Of a stretch of 64,000 nucleotides of DNA, positions 42,061 to 52,642 are shown one piece after another. The notes under the pieces were generated by a model. The model saw nothing but the letters and a program-made list of their open reading frames with translations. It did no database searches and had not been told where the DNA came from. A program made the translations under genes and the position numbers. The stretch is from positions 14,148,710 to 14,212,709 of the forward strand of contig OU862910.1 of assembly GCA_917880885.1 (NCBI GenBank), given 5' to 3'. The DNA comes from Limnephilus marmoratus. Lineage: Eukaryota; Arthropoda; Insecta; Trichoptera; Limnephilidae. Each line of letters opens with the position of its first letter. Within the stretch, counting starts at the first letter, position 1.

Positions 42061-43364
42061 ATTATTTGCTGACAAATTTGTTCTTAAATGTTTAAATTCT
42101 AAAAGTCATCAGATTATTCCCAGAGTCTCGTTGTTCAACGACTCAACACATTCATCTACAATCAGAGCTCGAACTAAACCTCTCCCTGCCATCTGTAAAA
42201 ATTTTCGCTCTCTCTCAGAGCTTCAAATTATCAAAAATGATCTTCTTCCTTTGTACAAATTAAAATATAGTCACGTCACCCTATCCCCAACGATTTTAGA
42301 AGGGATCGGCATCCTTAAAAGTCATTCCAATCTCCCAGCCCGTACTGTCAATAATATGTTCAATGACATTATTTCTTCTAAATGGCCCAACTCTTCTCTT
42401 TTATTTACTGATGGCTCCAAATCTCCGGACTCTCCTAACTGTGGTATTGGTATTAACGTTTACCACAATAATTCTAATGAAAGAATATTTTATTCAATTT
42501 CAAACCAATTTTCAATATTTTCTGCCGAGTGCATTGCGATTATTGAATCTCTCAAATATATAATAAAAAATAATTTTGAACATTCTCTTGTTCTCTCTGA
42601 CTCTCTCAGTTCCCTCCAAAAACTTAAAACAAGTCCTCTTCTTCATCCTGATGATCACTTTGTATGTCTTATTCGAGTATTGATAACCTCCATTCAAAGC
42701 TCTGGAAAAACTGTCACTCTGATTTGGATTCCTGGACATGTTGGCATAGTGGGTAACGATATTGCTGATTCCTTGGCAAAACAAGGAGCGTCTAACCCTA
42801 CCGTTACCCTCGTAAACCATATTCCCCTGTCTGATATTTTTTCCATCATCAAAGATAGATCCCGCAATGTTTGGACAGAGTATTGGAACATTGCTAGTCA
42901 ATCCAAGGGTGCCCGCTACGCCTCAATACAAAGGACTATCCCATCAAAACCGTGGTTTCAAAAATTCCCCCATTTTTCCAAAAAAGAAATTTCCTTACTT
43001 ATTCGTATGAGAATCGGCCATTGTTCCGTTCCTTCTCACCTTTATAAAATTCATGTGCTTGACTCCCCAGATTGTACGTTCTGTGGTCTAGATGTGGGAA
43101 CTTTAGATCACATATTTTTTGATTGTCCCTCTCTAAATAAATATCCTCTCTTCTATCAAGCGTTATCAAAAATTGCCTCTCCTCCATTCAACATCTCATC
43201 TCTTCTAAGTCTGAACTCTACTCCAATCTTCCATAAAATTCTGAAATTTGCACATTTAAATAAAATTAATATATAAATTCACCTTTCCTTTCTTTGTAAT
43301 TTTAAATGATGGCCTAGAACACCCTTGAAGGGTGAAAGCCAGAAATAATTGTAAAAAAAAAAAA
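42061..43364 (+). pseudogene. LINE A ORF2, C-terminal part with RNase H, and 3' end
   Basis: Resumes the frame cut at 36,328 with LFADKFVLK, then IIPRVSLFND, and continues to a stop at 43,276. RNase H residues: FTDGSKS (Asp94, counted from 42,131), SAECIAI (Glu133), LSDSLSS (Asp157) and WIPGHVGIVGNDIAD (His203, Asp210). A CTFCGLDVGTLDHIFFDC zinc-binding end follows. The 3' region of 76 bp leads to 13 A. RNase H removes the RNA template after copying. It is found in the I, LOA and related LINE groups but not in LINEs B and C. Confidence 0.85.
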
Positions 43365-43376
43365 ACTCGGTAGATT

Positions 43377-43587
43377 TCTTCGATGTCCTTTGATCCTAAA
43401 CTGCAGTTTGTTGTTTTGTTTATATTATATATAATGTCTTTTAAGTTATCTGGTGTTTCATCTTGAGTTTCAGGAATTCCGCGAAATTCTAGGGACTTTA
43501 AGTTTACTTCCCTATTTTTCTGTTCCGCGTCAGTCTCCAATACCCGGATGCGGCTTTGTAAATCAGTGTAGACTTTCTTTGTAAATC
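43377..43587 (-). pseudogene. LINE C ORF1, upstream part, 5'-truncated
   Basis: Minus strand from about 43,585: DLQSRIRVLETDAEQKNREV, LEFRGIPETQDETPDNL, IYNINKTTN and SKDIEEIYRV, up to the LINE A insertion. It matches LINE B ORF1 (LEKCVDMQERELKANNIEIRGIPE...DIDSIHRA). The copy begins inside the coiled coil, so LINE C is 5'-truncated. TTTGTAAATC occurs both at about 43,555 and 43,578, perhaps a small junction duplication. Confidence 0.7.
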
Positions 43588-43792
43588 GGATCCAGGGGGG
43601 GGGGGGTCATGGGGGTCATGACCCCCCCCCCCCCCCTGGGCTGGGTCCAGGACCTAGGTGGACCTACTTTTTACTTGTATCTATTATTATCAAAATTAAA
43701 TTAGAACTTCTAGTGACTTGACCACGACTTTGTGACCCCCCCCTGGAGCTATGTGACCCCCCCCCCTGGCGCCAAAGCTGGATCCGCCCTTG
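43588..43792. mobile_element. Poly-G/poly-C bounded MITE-like fragment
   Basis: The left end is GGATCCAGGGGGG. The right end CAGCTTTGGCGCCAGGGGGG...CAAGGGCGGATCCAG is read on the minus strand. Ends of the form GGCGGATCCAG are typical of some hAT-type MITEs. It contains 12 G, GTCAT, five G, then 15 C (43,595-43,635), able to fold back, plus two more C runs. The left terminus is truncated. It sits between the 5' end of LINE C and the right half of the hAT MITE. Confidence 0.45.
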
Positions 43793-44149
43793 AATACGCC
43801 AATATAGAATGTTACTGAGACGCATACAAACTTTTGTATGCGTCTCAGTTTAATTATAGGTTAGAAGACAGCTTTTTAGTTTTTGATATTTTTGTAATTA
43901 TTTCCTAATAAAAATGAATACCGATAAAAACTTCGCTTTTATTAAGATTTTTGTACATTAAAATAATGCACATTGTGTATAAAATTACTATTGATAATAT
44001 TGAGCTGAATACACTATTATTTTAAAAACGCATCTTTTGAAAATTTGACCGATATATTTTTTCCTAGATATATCGACGTCGATATTGATATTTTAATAAA
44101 TATCGATACATCGACATCTCGGTATTTTTTTTCACTTTCGACATCCCTA
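43793..44149. mobile_element. Right half of the split hAT MITE
   Basis: Follows the intact 17.1-kb copy from AATACGCCAATA, through the inner hairpin ACTGAGACGCATACAAA (43,814-43,849), to TTTCGACATCCCTA. CTTAAAGC follows at 44,150-44,157, identical to the 8 bp before the left half. Confidence 0.85.
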
Positions 44150-44157
44150 CTTAAAGC

Positions 44158-45539
44158 AATTAAATACTTCAAGGAATTCGATTTGACGCTATTAATAATG
44201 GTGGACAACGGCAATAACTTGGAATTCAATAGAACACAGGAACTTCAAGTCTGGGGAATTTACCCTAACCTCTGAACTCAGTATAATTTAACGGGTATTT
44301 ATCAACTTCGAGTGTTTGTATGTATCGGGTGCTTGTCACAAACACTCCAGGGTGGGCGGATCTCTGCGGTCCATTTCCCGACCGCTCGATGCTGTCTGGT
44401 CGCTTTTCTCACTTGAAAACGGAAGCCGCAAGAATCGAACGGAATCCGCAAGAAACGAATGGATTCCGCAAGAAACGGGCGGAATCTGCAAGATTGTTCG
44501 GCTTTTTGTGACCTCAGCCAGCCGCCACTGCGCTCGGGTGTGACTTGGGAACAACTCTGTTTCATGAACAGAACAATGCAGTACCTACCTACAAACTTTG
44601 ACTAAGTTATACAAAGGGCATAATTTATAGCGTGCATTTAGATTAAACGATATTAACTTAACGCTGAAATTCAATTCAGAAAAAATGATAACGTTTATCT
44701 ACCATTTTAACGTGATTTTTATGTGTGATGAGAATCGCTATTATTTTTTTTTACTGTTTTTTAATGTTTTTAATGTTAAGCAAAACACTTCTAATTTTTG
44801 TTGTTTTATTACTGCTCTGTTATTTTAAAGCCGGTGAAAGTAAAACTAGTATTTTATGTCCAACTGCGCAGAGACAGTAGTATTCTAACATCCCAATATC
44901 AAGGGAAAGAGATAGGAGAAGAAAACGATGTCCATAGAAAATCAATGTTTAATTTGTTTATTTCAAAATACACGGCACAACATGTGCCAATAACATATTA
45001 AAATTAATATATAAATAATAAAACGACATAAAAAATGTAAGAGTATAAATGTAAAGTTAAAACGTAAAAAATAAAGAGCCAAAGTGATAAGTGGTAAGTG
45101 AAAAGAAACAAGCATAAGTTTAAATTTATAGTACAAAGCACAAAGTGTGAAGTAAACCATAAAAATTATAATTAAAAGGGAAGAAATAAAACAGTTGTAA
45201 GAAAAATGAATATACTGTAAATAATAAAAAGCACAAAAGTTTCAAATATCTACATGCATATATAAATATGAATCCCTGCTCCCCTTGGTCACGCCATAAC
45301 TTCAGAACGACTTAACCTATGTCATTAATTAGTTAATTAGTTTTTTAATACTTTGTAGAAGGTTCTTACGGAAAGAAAATTGACTAATTTCAGAAAACTT
45401 AACGACTAACTTCGCACGTTTGATAGTTACCGCGTTCGATGAATGTGAATTTAGCAGGCAGCTGTTTTTTTTTATTGTAACAAAAGAATTGTCTATGGAT
45501 TTTTTAAATAGATAATAGATATTTTAAATAGGTACCTAC
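44158..45539. repeat. Mostly unassigned; 20-bp minisatellite at 44,420-44,499
   Basis: Four units of about 20 bp, CGGAATCCGCAAGAAACGAA with a few changes per copy, lie at 44,420-44,499 in a GC-richer block (44,330-44,550). The rest is AT-rich and without recognisable genes, including an A-rich tract at 45,000-45,230. Confidence 0.55.
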
Positions 45540-45860
45540 CTATGTTAGGTACCAAATTAGATTGATTGTTCTTATAATTAAATATACAAAAATGAATATT
45601 TGTAATATATGAAAAATGAAAATTTGAATAAAAAAATTGCATTATTTGCAATTTTTCGCACGCGAGCTGTTTGAAAACTGAATGTACTGTGACTGAATAT
45701 ATGGAACGCGGGAGGGGGATTGACAGGACGGGGCAGCGGGAAGGGAAGAGGGTGCGGGAGGGGAACGGGGACGCACGGGAAAGGACATGCAGTGAGAAAC
45801 AATTTGTTTCTTTGAATATTGCATTGCAACGCATGCCGGGAACCAGCTAATAAAATATAA
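45540..45860 (-). repeat. C-rich dispersed repeat (family 4), minus strand
   Basis: On the minus strand it has CCCGGCATGCGTTGCAATGC, a core of CCCGTTCCCCTCCCGCACCC-type sequence, TTCAAACAGCTCGCGTGCG, and the end AATCAATCTAATTTGGTACC. The flanks match the 11.8-kb copy. The plus strand therefore appears G-rich here. Confidence 0.65.
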
Positions 45861-46764
45861 AAAGTAAGAAATGCTCTTAGGAGGAGCCAAAATAAAAAAT
45901 CCATAAGATAATCGAGTGTAAAATAAAAATCTAGTGAGATAATGGGAATAAATTTGAAAATAAATATTTTATAACAACTAACTGATAATTTTTCAGGAAA
46001 ATTCAATGTTTTTCCTTTAAAACAGTTCAGTTTAGTCGGAAGGAACAGTATTTTACGCTTCGCATTTCATTAAATCTAAAATGCGAAATTATTTTTTACT
46101 TATCTGCCCATTTTTTACGGTATCCAGATATCTTCCGAGGCATTAAATTAGTCCTGTCTCATCGCAGAATTAGCGCTCCGTACAGATGTCGCAAAACACC
46201 ATTTAAAATGTTCGTTTAGAATTTTAATGGATAAACGAGAGCCTCCACTTTCAAAGTCAACAATTTATCCCATTGCCGAAATAAAAGTATTTAGATGAGC
46301 ATTCTCCATAGCAGCTAATCATTTATGCATTTGAAAATTAAAAATAATTGGGGGCGCTTCAACACCATTTTCATTTCAGGGTAATAACCTCCCTAATTGT
46401 TCGCCCGCTGGAGTTTCTACCCTCCGAACAGTTTTTCATCCTAATTTCTCCCAATTAATGCGGTCTCCCTTTATCCCTATCTTCTCGGCTACCTTTTGTA
46501 AATCTTTAGAAGCGCTTTAAAATATCTCCAATTATCACAAAGATTAAGTTAACGATTTACTTTGTGGGATTGGTTGCGCACTGTAAAATCCTACAAAGTG
46601 GTGCATTAAAATGATGACATTATATTATGTATTTGAATATGTTAAAAAAAAAATCAAATTAATTGATATAAGGAGTCTTTTTTTTGGCGGAAAAAATAAG
46701 TTTACAGATTTTTTTTAAGTTTTCTGTTATTATGATTTAATTTTTTTATTTTACACATTTTTTT
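45861..46764. other. Unassigned stretch
   Basis: No gene, RNA gene or repeat recognised. Confidence 0.35.
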
Positions 46765-47084
46765 AAGAGCGTTTAACCAGCCAGCGGCCGAAAATTCGCA
46801 TTTCGTCGAAAGTTGTTCTTACGATCGTGCAGGGCGGTTATAATGAGAAAGATTAATTATTCTCCGTACCAGCTTTTTAAACTTATAACTCAATATCGAT
46901 TTTATTTCATTCCAAAATTGCTTTAATTTATACCTACATCCAAAAATGCTGAAAGGCGTGATGATAAAACTATTAAAATAATGTACTTCTTGTAATTATT
47001 TTTTGATTATAAGTATTTATCATTTTTCAATAATGTCTAAGTTGAACAAGAATATTAAAAAAATCTGAAATATATTAGATAATT

Positions 47085-47225
47085 TTAAGATTTTCACGGC
47101 CAAAAGCATTTTCGTTATTTGATCTGCCGGATCTGCCCTGATGTTGGATGTCCGAAACGTTGGCTAAAGAAGGAGGTAGCGCAACACGGCGTAACACCCC
47201 AAAAACAAATAACTTAAATATATTA
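47085..47225 (+). repeat. Penelope-like fragment with hammerhead-type core
   Basis: It carries ATTTTCACGGCCAAAAGC, then CTGATGT (47,138-47,144), a short stem GGA/TCC, GAAAC (47,154-47,158) and GTTGGCTAAAGAAGGAGG. The upstream CGTT (47,113) can pair with ACG after GAAA to form a minimal stem III. It is the same family as 18,300-18,490, here on the opposite strand and with GAAAC intact. Confidence 0.55.
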
Positions 47226-47329
47226 ACCCCGATACAGGCGAACCCTAGTGGGTTTAATAATTACATGCTAAAAATATATGTATATAAATTGTGAAGAAGC
47301 AATAAATAAATAAATAAATATTAGTTTAT
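47226..47329 (+). repeat. Insert remainder with (AAAT)n
   Basis: Contains ATACAGGCGAACCCTAGTGG and ends in AATAAATAAATAAATA. The tail type resembles that of LINE B, so it may be the end of another retroelement fragment. Confidence 0.3.
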
Positions 47330-47600
47330 AAGTGTGCAAATAAATACACAAACGGACCAATTTTCGTCAAGAAACGCATGTGCGTATATATTTTTTAATG
47401 ATTTTATTTAAACTAAAATTAAAATTCTAAAACATGCGATTCCCAGATAATGTATTGATTTATTTTACTGCATGATTATATGATTTGAAATGGGTGTGGT
47501 TAAATACAAAATCTTTTTTGAAAATTTAACAAATCTGCCAACGACCTATGGTATAACCTTATTATACTAAAAATAAACTTTTTTCTCAAAATTTAAAACA

Positions 47601-50397
47601 TGCGAATGCTAGATAAAAAAAACAGTCTTTCGAAATCCATTTATAATTTTTGTGGAAAAGAGTCAAAACGTCTAAAATCTGATTTAAAAATGACATATTT
47701 CTGGTTTTCTCTGGTAATGCCATCTTAATTTTTAATTTTTTTTTTTTATTATTTTTTTTTTTATATTTAGGAATCCAACAGCAATTTATAGGATGGTTGT
47801 GTATTAATCCAATTACATAAGTTAAATTGATTATTATATATATATTTAGATAAATAAATAATACATAAGTACCATCATGTAAACAAAAACAAAAGGAAAA
47901 ATAAGCAACCATACGAACAATAAATACAGTAAATGTGTAATTTTCATGAATTTTCGCATCAGAGATTTACCCAGTTTGACTTCACTTGTGTTAAATGCGC
48001 AGTTAAACATGTCTATCTTGCAGGGTGTTGAATGATTTGCAGATACATCTCAATAATGAATTTTGTACATATTTAGATTTACAATATGGTAAACTGTGGA
48101 TCTATATAGATTGTTAGCAATTATAATTAAATTACGGTATTTATCTAACTAGAAATAATCATGTTTAATATATTTTTTTACGTGAATAAATGAACGAAAA
48201 TTGTGCTCTTAAAAGAAATTACAACCATTCATGATAAAATTATAAAATCTCTGTGCTGCTTACAATAATATAATATATACATAGTGAGACGTACGAATAT
48301 CGGCCACGGTGCGGACAAAGCAACGATTACCACACAGATTTTTTGGTTTCAATGTACGATCGTACAAACAACATCTGATGCTCTATATATAGAAAAAAAC
48401 TGGTGATGGCTCCACTACGTCAAGCACACATCCGATTTTTATCTATCATGGGATGCGTGGTTCCTAAAACTAGAACCACATTCGCTCAACCACAAGTATT
48501 CTGTTTCGTCGCTCTAAAATATTGTACAATGTACCACATAATAATATAATCCTTTTCACTATCGGCGTTCAACATCAATAATTGGTTCTATCTTTTCCGT
48601 TATCTTTCATTATATATGTGACCAACCAGGTGTATTCTTCAAGCGTATTATTAATATGCAATTTATTTTTCTTTGTCTATTAAACACGATGTCCTGAAAC
48701 TCATAGTGCAAGCGGGAAACCGGATATCCACGAATAATGTGTTAAATCTGAGCAATAACATTTTTTTACTTCTTTTTTTCATCAACTTAATAGTTTTAAA
48801 ACTTCTGGAGCAGCGTCTACGCACATTTAAACAGTATTTAAAAGCTAATAACTCGCTAGCGGCCGATTTTTTTTTTCAAATTTGACCTTGATAAATTCCA
48901 ATTTTGGGCTCGATTTACTCGGAAAAGGAAACTCAAATCAAAAAAGTGTACCGTAAAAATGACCCCAAATTTGACGTAGATTCACTATTTTCTTGCTTGT
49001 GGTAACAGTTATCGGACAACGTGTGTATTAATATAATAAGTGCGTACTTCTGTATTTTCTATATAACATCTGCAATATATTCTTATCTCATTCCACTGTT
49101 TCTTCAGTTTTATTTTTATTTTCATTGCATTTATTTAATATATTTTGTTTCTACATGTAGGATTTGCATTAGAATCATAACTTAGGAATGACTATCATAT
49201 TACAGACGTGAGCCTGGTATCATGGTATTCAAATACAAAAATTCAATGATCGAGTAAATATAAAAACTATGCAAAATGATAAATCATACAAAATTCATTC
49301 AATTCGTATTATGAAAAGCTTTTAAAATATCCGTATCGGTTTGTGTTGCTTGTCGGTAACTGCATTCTGTTTTTTCACTGATTCGTGTTGTATCTCTCTC
49401 GCAGATCTAGTGTAGACAGGAATCGATAATCCCCTACTCCCTTCCTTCCCCTCCCAATCATAAATCTGTAATCTCTGACAGGACTATCAGCAGAGAGTTT
49501 ATGGACCACTACTGGCGAGACCGGAAACCCCAGATTGGGATGGACTAGAGACTAGGCGGAGCTAAAACGGAGAAACAATCGAGTGAAATCTAGTGATTAG
49601 CTGAGCTTTTGATATCATAATTTATGCGTAGATGTACAAACTTATTATTGTTACTAAAGATATGGTAGTCTGTATTACTGTAACTTTTGATTAACATTTG
49701 AAAATGTATACTTCTAACATTGATGAAAGATGTGTCGAAAAATGTGGATCGAATTTCCAGTATCCCTTGATATTTTTTATCATAAAAATATCCAATCAAT
49801 TCATTGCCAAAAATTGTAATATTTAATAATTGAAGAAAATAATCTTAAAAGGTACATAACAGCTGCAGCTTTTTGATATTAGACTTACAGAACATACAGA
49901 AGATAAATTGGATTGGTTTATCCATGACAATATTCAAGGTAAAAATGTTGTGGAAATATTCAAGTAGAACTATCACACCAAAAAATAAGATGAAAAATTG
50001 AATATACATAATTATTGTTTCTTAATTTCCAATACTAGTACAATTTAAGTTGTGTTAGTTATCTTCCAAATAAGTTTTCGTGTGATTACTAGTTGATTTA
50101 TTAAGTTATCGTAATTGATATAATTGAATTGACTCGAGGTGCTCGCCCAACTTCACGATGCCTTCGACAATCATCGTAATCGTTCGTACCTATAACACGA
50201 ACTACGATAGATGGTACTCTTCTGACATCATACTTAACTGCCATCTGGATTTTAGCAAACCTTCATATTACTCGTTTCGATATAATCGACAGGAAGCTGA
50301 AACTATATATGAAGCTGATACTGTGAATAATCAATTAACTACAAAAACTGTTATTTCAAAAATTGAAGCATGAAATTTACAGAAAATACGGAAAACG
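47601..50397. other. Unassigned stretch
   Basis: A poly-T/poly-A region at 47,715-47,765 is notable. A 71-codon frame at 50,158-50,373 (STIIVIVRTYNTNYDRWYSS...) is not low-complexity but matches no family I know. No other feature was seen. Confidence 0.3.
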
Positions 50398-50544
50398 ATT
50401 AAGTGTCAATAGCTTAGTTGGTGCAGAATCCAATCCCGGTAACACGATCTGGGTTTGGTCTTGTTTTTTCTTGTTTTTTTCTTTTTTAATTATTTTTTGT
50501 GTCCGTATCACTTTCATGATTTTATTCAGAGTCATTCCTAGTTT
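50398..50544 (+). repeat. tRNA-derived SINE (family 3 type) head and tail, plus strand
   Basis: A box TAGCTTAGTTGGTGCAG and B-box-like GGGTTTGGTC are followed by a T-rich tail with GTGTCCGTATCACTTTCATGATTTTATTC, similar to other family 3 tails. The first part of family 1 body follows directly, so this may be a composite. Confidence 0.5.
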
Positions 50545-50700
50545 CTCTCTGTACGCCCTGGTGAAAGACCACCACTCAAAATCGAAACGTTACTTAAAAT
50601 GGCTTCAGCCGTGTTTGGTGACCAGATCTGTAAAGCCAGGTACCTTCCCCTCTCTTTTCAGCCTCAAAACATACCTACCCCAATTGGGGTTCTTGTGCTG
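50545..50700 (+). repeat. SINE family 1 body fragment, plus strand
   Basis: CGCCCTGGTGAAAGACCACC, GGCTTCAGCCGTGTTTGGTG, ACCAGATCTG and CCCCAATTGGGG match the body of the full copies, with part of the body deleted and no family 1 head. Confidence 0.6.
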
Positions 50701-50737
50701 TTCTTATTATGTAATAAATAATATGAACTAAACCTGT

Positions 50738-50865
50738 CAATTTGTTCTGTTCAATCAAGTCTGTCCTGGAACGGGAAACTTTCCTAGTTGGACAGGTAAA
50801 GCTTCCTAATATGTAATTTGTACTTTCTTTTGTATCTATCTATAATAAATAAATAAAAAATATTC
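50738..50865 (+). mobile_element. 5'-truncated LINE B 3' end, plus strand
   Basis: GTCTGTCCTGGAACGGGAAA, CTTTCCTAGTTGGACAGG, AAGCTTCCTAAT and TTTGTACTTTCTTTTGTAT, ending in AATAAATAAATAAA, match the sense strand of LINE B's last ~110 bp (36,365-36,455). This is a second, very short insertion of the same LINE. Confidence 0.75.
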
Positions 50866-51145
50866 ACATAAAAAAGCACTTCAACGATTAAAGCCACATC
50901 ATGGAATGAATCTTACCAATAACGCTAAAAATCTCAAAAATCTCTGAGAAAGGACAGTATAAATGTGCTTATCAGTTGGTAAAGGTGCCAAAGTATAATC
51001 ACAAATATATTTGGTTGATTTGCAGAGCGCCCATATTCTATTACTATAAAATTAATAACAGTTGCGTTACCATAAATTTCACTTAGAGAACATCGAAGAG
51101 TAAAACCCGGAGAGAGGCCACCCATATTCGGTTTTCCAATTAATA
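50866..51145. other. Unassigned stretch
   Basis: No gene or repeat recognised. Confidence 0.35.
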
Positions 51146-51753
51146 TTAGGTCCTTACACATGAAATTGGCGTTTTGTATAAGAAGGAACATAAAGTCGAT
51201 TTTTCTTAACTATAAAATATTTATTTAATCTAAGTATGTACCATTGCTATCTATGCACGTTTGCCATCTCATGGGTAGTTCATCGATCCCTTTACTAAAA
51301 AAACCATTCGGACGGGAATCAATAAAATCTTTGAAGGCGGTTTGGACTGCACCATCGGAGTTGAATTTTCTCCCTTGCAAGAAGTTAAGTTCACTAACAC
51401 CGCAGCCTGCAGCTAACTCGGACGTGGTTTGCGATGGATCCGCTTCCACAATAGCCTTCAATTCTTCATTATCAACTTTGGTCTCCGGCCGTTCCCGGGG
51501 CTTGTTCTACAGGTCGAAATTTCCAATACCGAAAATGTTGGAACCAAAACCGCACTGTTTTTTCTTTTGCGGCACCCTTGCCATACACATCGTTAATCCT
51601 TCGAGCCGTTTCTGCAGCACTGGTGCCACGGTGGAACTCGTACTCGTAAATGACGCGATATTTTAAGTTTTCCATTTTGTAAACTAAGTGACGCAAACAA
51701 AAAAAAAAACAAACCAGTACCGCAAAACGCCAATTTCATATGTAAGGACCTAA
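51146..51753 (-). mobile_element. Deleted mariner element (~0.6 kb)
   Basis: Terminal inverted repeats TTAGGTCCTTACACATGAAA (from 51,146) and TTTCATATGTAAGGACCTAA (to 51,753) frame the element. They begin in TA, the mariner target. The minus-strand transposase keeps only its two ends. Closest in style to the irritans/vertumnana-type mariners by its termini, which I judge from memory. Confidence 0.8.
51225..51696 (-). pseudogene. Mariner transposase, N and C ends only
   Basis: The N-terminal helix-turn-helix part reads YRVIYEYEFHRGTSAAETAR, RINDVYGKGAAKEKTVRFWF (51,675-51,530). The frame breaks near 51,510. KAIVEADPSQTTSELAAGCG continues the second DNA-binding domain. It jumps directly to LNFLQGRKFNSDGAVQTAFK, PNGFFSKGIDELPMRWQTCI and DSNGTYLD, the C terminus. 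The catalytic domain with the three acidic residues is deleted, so it could move only if another mariner supplied transposase. Confidence 0.8.
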
Positions 51754-51765
51754 TATATTATTATA

Positions 51766-52045
51766 TTATGGCAGGTATATTTGCGACACGTTCCAAAGTG
51801 GAAGATACTCTCAGTATCGCCTTGGTATAAGACCACGTTTAGAATTTAAAAGTTGCTTGAAATGGCTTTAGCTGCTCTTTGGTGGCCTGGTCTGAAATAG
51901 CCATTTTTTTCTCCACTTTCCTCTTCCAAATCTCCTTCCCGTACCCACTATCCTCAGCCTCATAACATACCCCAATTACGGATGCTATAGTCTCACTGGC
52001 TTCAAACAGCAACAGTGCATAATGCATGCACATAAAAATATTTAA
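51766..52045 (+). repeat. SINE family 1 body, plus strand, head missing
   Basis: TATTTGCGACACGTTCCAAAG, AGATACTCTCAGTATCGCC, GGCTTTAGCTGC, CCTCATAACATACCCCAATT and TCTCACTGGCTTC follow the body of the full copy at 18.85-19.13 kb. The mariner element ends a few bases before it and may have inserted in the linker. Confidence 0.65.
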
Positions 52046-52232
52046 AAATACATTAGTACACAACCAAAAACATCCAAAATAAAAATTCTCGTTCAAAAGA
52101 TTTTAGTAATTATTAATTTATTTTTTTTAAAACTGGGTGTGCATTTCGAAGTGAAACCTTCAGAATACTAAAGTAGACAAGAGTGGGGAAGCTATGAAGT
52201 ACCGCACAAAGAGGAGACCGATTAGTCTAGCT

Positions 52233-52642
52233 CATAGGATCTCAGCGTGGGTGGCAACGCCCCCTCGGGGACGTTTCAGACCTTCAGGGGGGCGGTAGAA
52301 GACTAAGGGAAAATTAGGGGGCGTTTCAGACTTTCAGGGGGGCGGTAGGAGACCCAGAAAAACCCGTACCACCCCATCCCATCCCATCACTACCACCAAA
52401 ATATTTTCCCTATTCCATTACGCCCCCTCCGTTGTGGCAGATGTAACCCTGTCGTGATATCGCATTACGCCCCCTCCGTCGTGATATCCCGTTACAAACT
52501 CCCCTCCCCCCCCCTTATTGTGGTAAATATAATCGTGACGACAATTGCTGCTTCGGATTCAATTCACGAGTTACAGGGGGCGCTAGGAATAAAAAAAATT
52601 CTCAAAGTGGGCGATGGGCAAAAAAAAGGTTGAGAATCTATG
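52233..52642. mobile_element. 410-bp hAT-type MITE
   Basis: GTCTAGCT at 52,225-52,232 and GTCTAGCA at 52,643-52,650 form an 8-bp duplication with one mismatch. The ends CATAGGATCTCAGCG and CGCTGAGA-like GGTTGAGAATCTATG are an imperfect inverted pair of the common hAT type (TTCTCAACC). The interior has G-rich and C-rich strings (GGGGGCGTTTCAGAC twice; ATTACGCCCCCTCCGT twice). Non-coding. Confidence 0.65.

Larger units (their letters stand above)
32236..43364 (+). mobile_element. LINE A, plus strand, full length, interrupted by LINE B
   Basis: A non-LTR retrotransposon of the I-like group: zinc-knuckle ORF1, APE endonuclease, reverse transcriptase and RNase H. It is flanked by ACTGGGTAGATT (32,224-32,235) and ACTCGGTAGATT (43,365-43,376), an imperfect 12-bp target duplication. 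A 177-bp leader precedes ORF1 and a run of 13 A closes the 3' end. Without LINE B and one target copy, its length is about 5.39 kb, normal for a complete element. It lies inside ORF1 of LINE C. Confidence 0.85.
46765..47600 (-). repeat. Dispersed repeat, family 6, minus strand, split by Penelope-like insert
   Basis: Reverse complement of 9,780-10,395. The match runs from 47,600 to about 47,330, is interrupted, and resumes from about 47,080 to 46,765 (GGTCGTTGGCAGATTTG, TTAGACATTATTGAAAAATG, TTCGACGAAATGCG). The interrupting 250 bp contains the fragment described next. Confidence 0.6.

Noticed and set aside
43595..43636. Terminator-like or regulatory GC hairpin
   Set aside because: Better explained as part of a MITE-like fragment or a sequencing-prone G/C run.
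51244..51666. 140-codon plus-strand gene
   Set aside because: It lies antisense to recognisable mariner transposase sequence.
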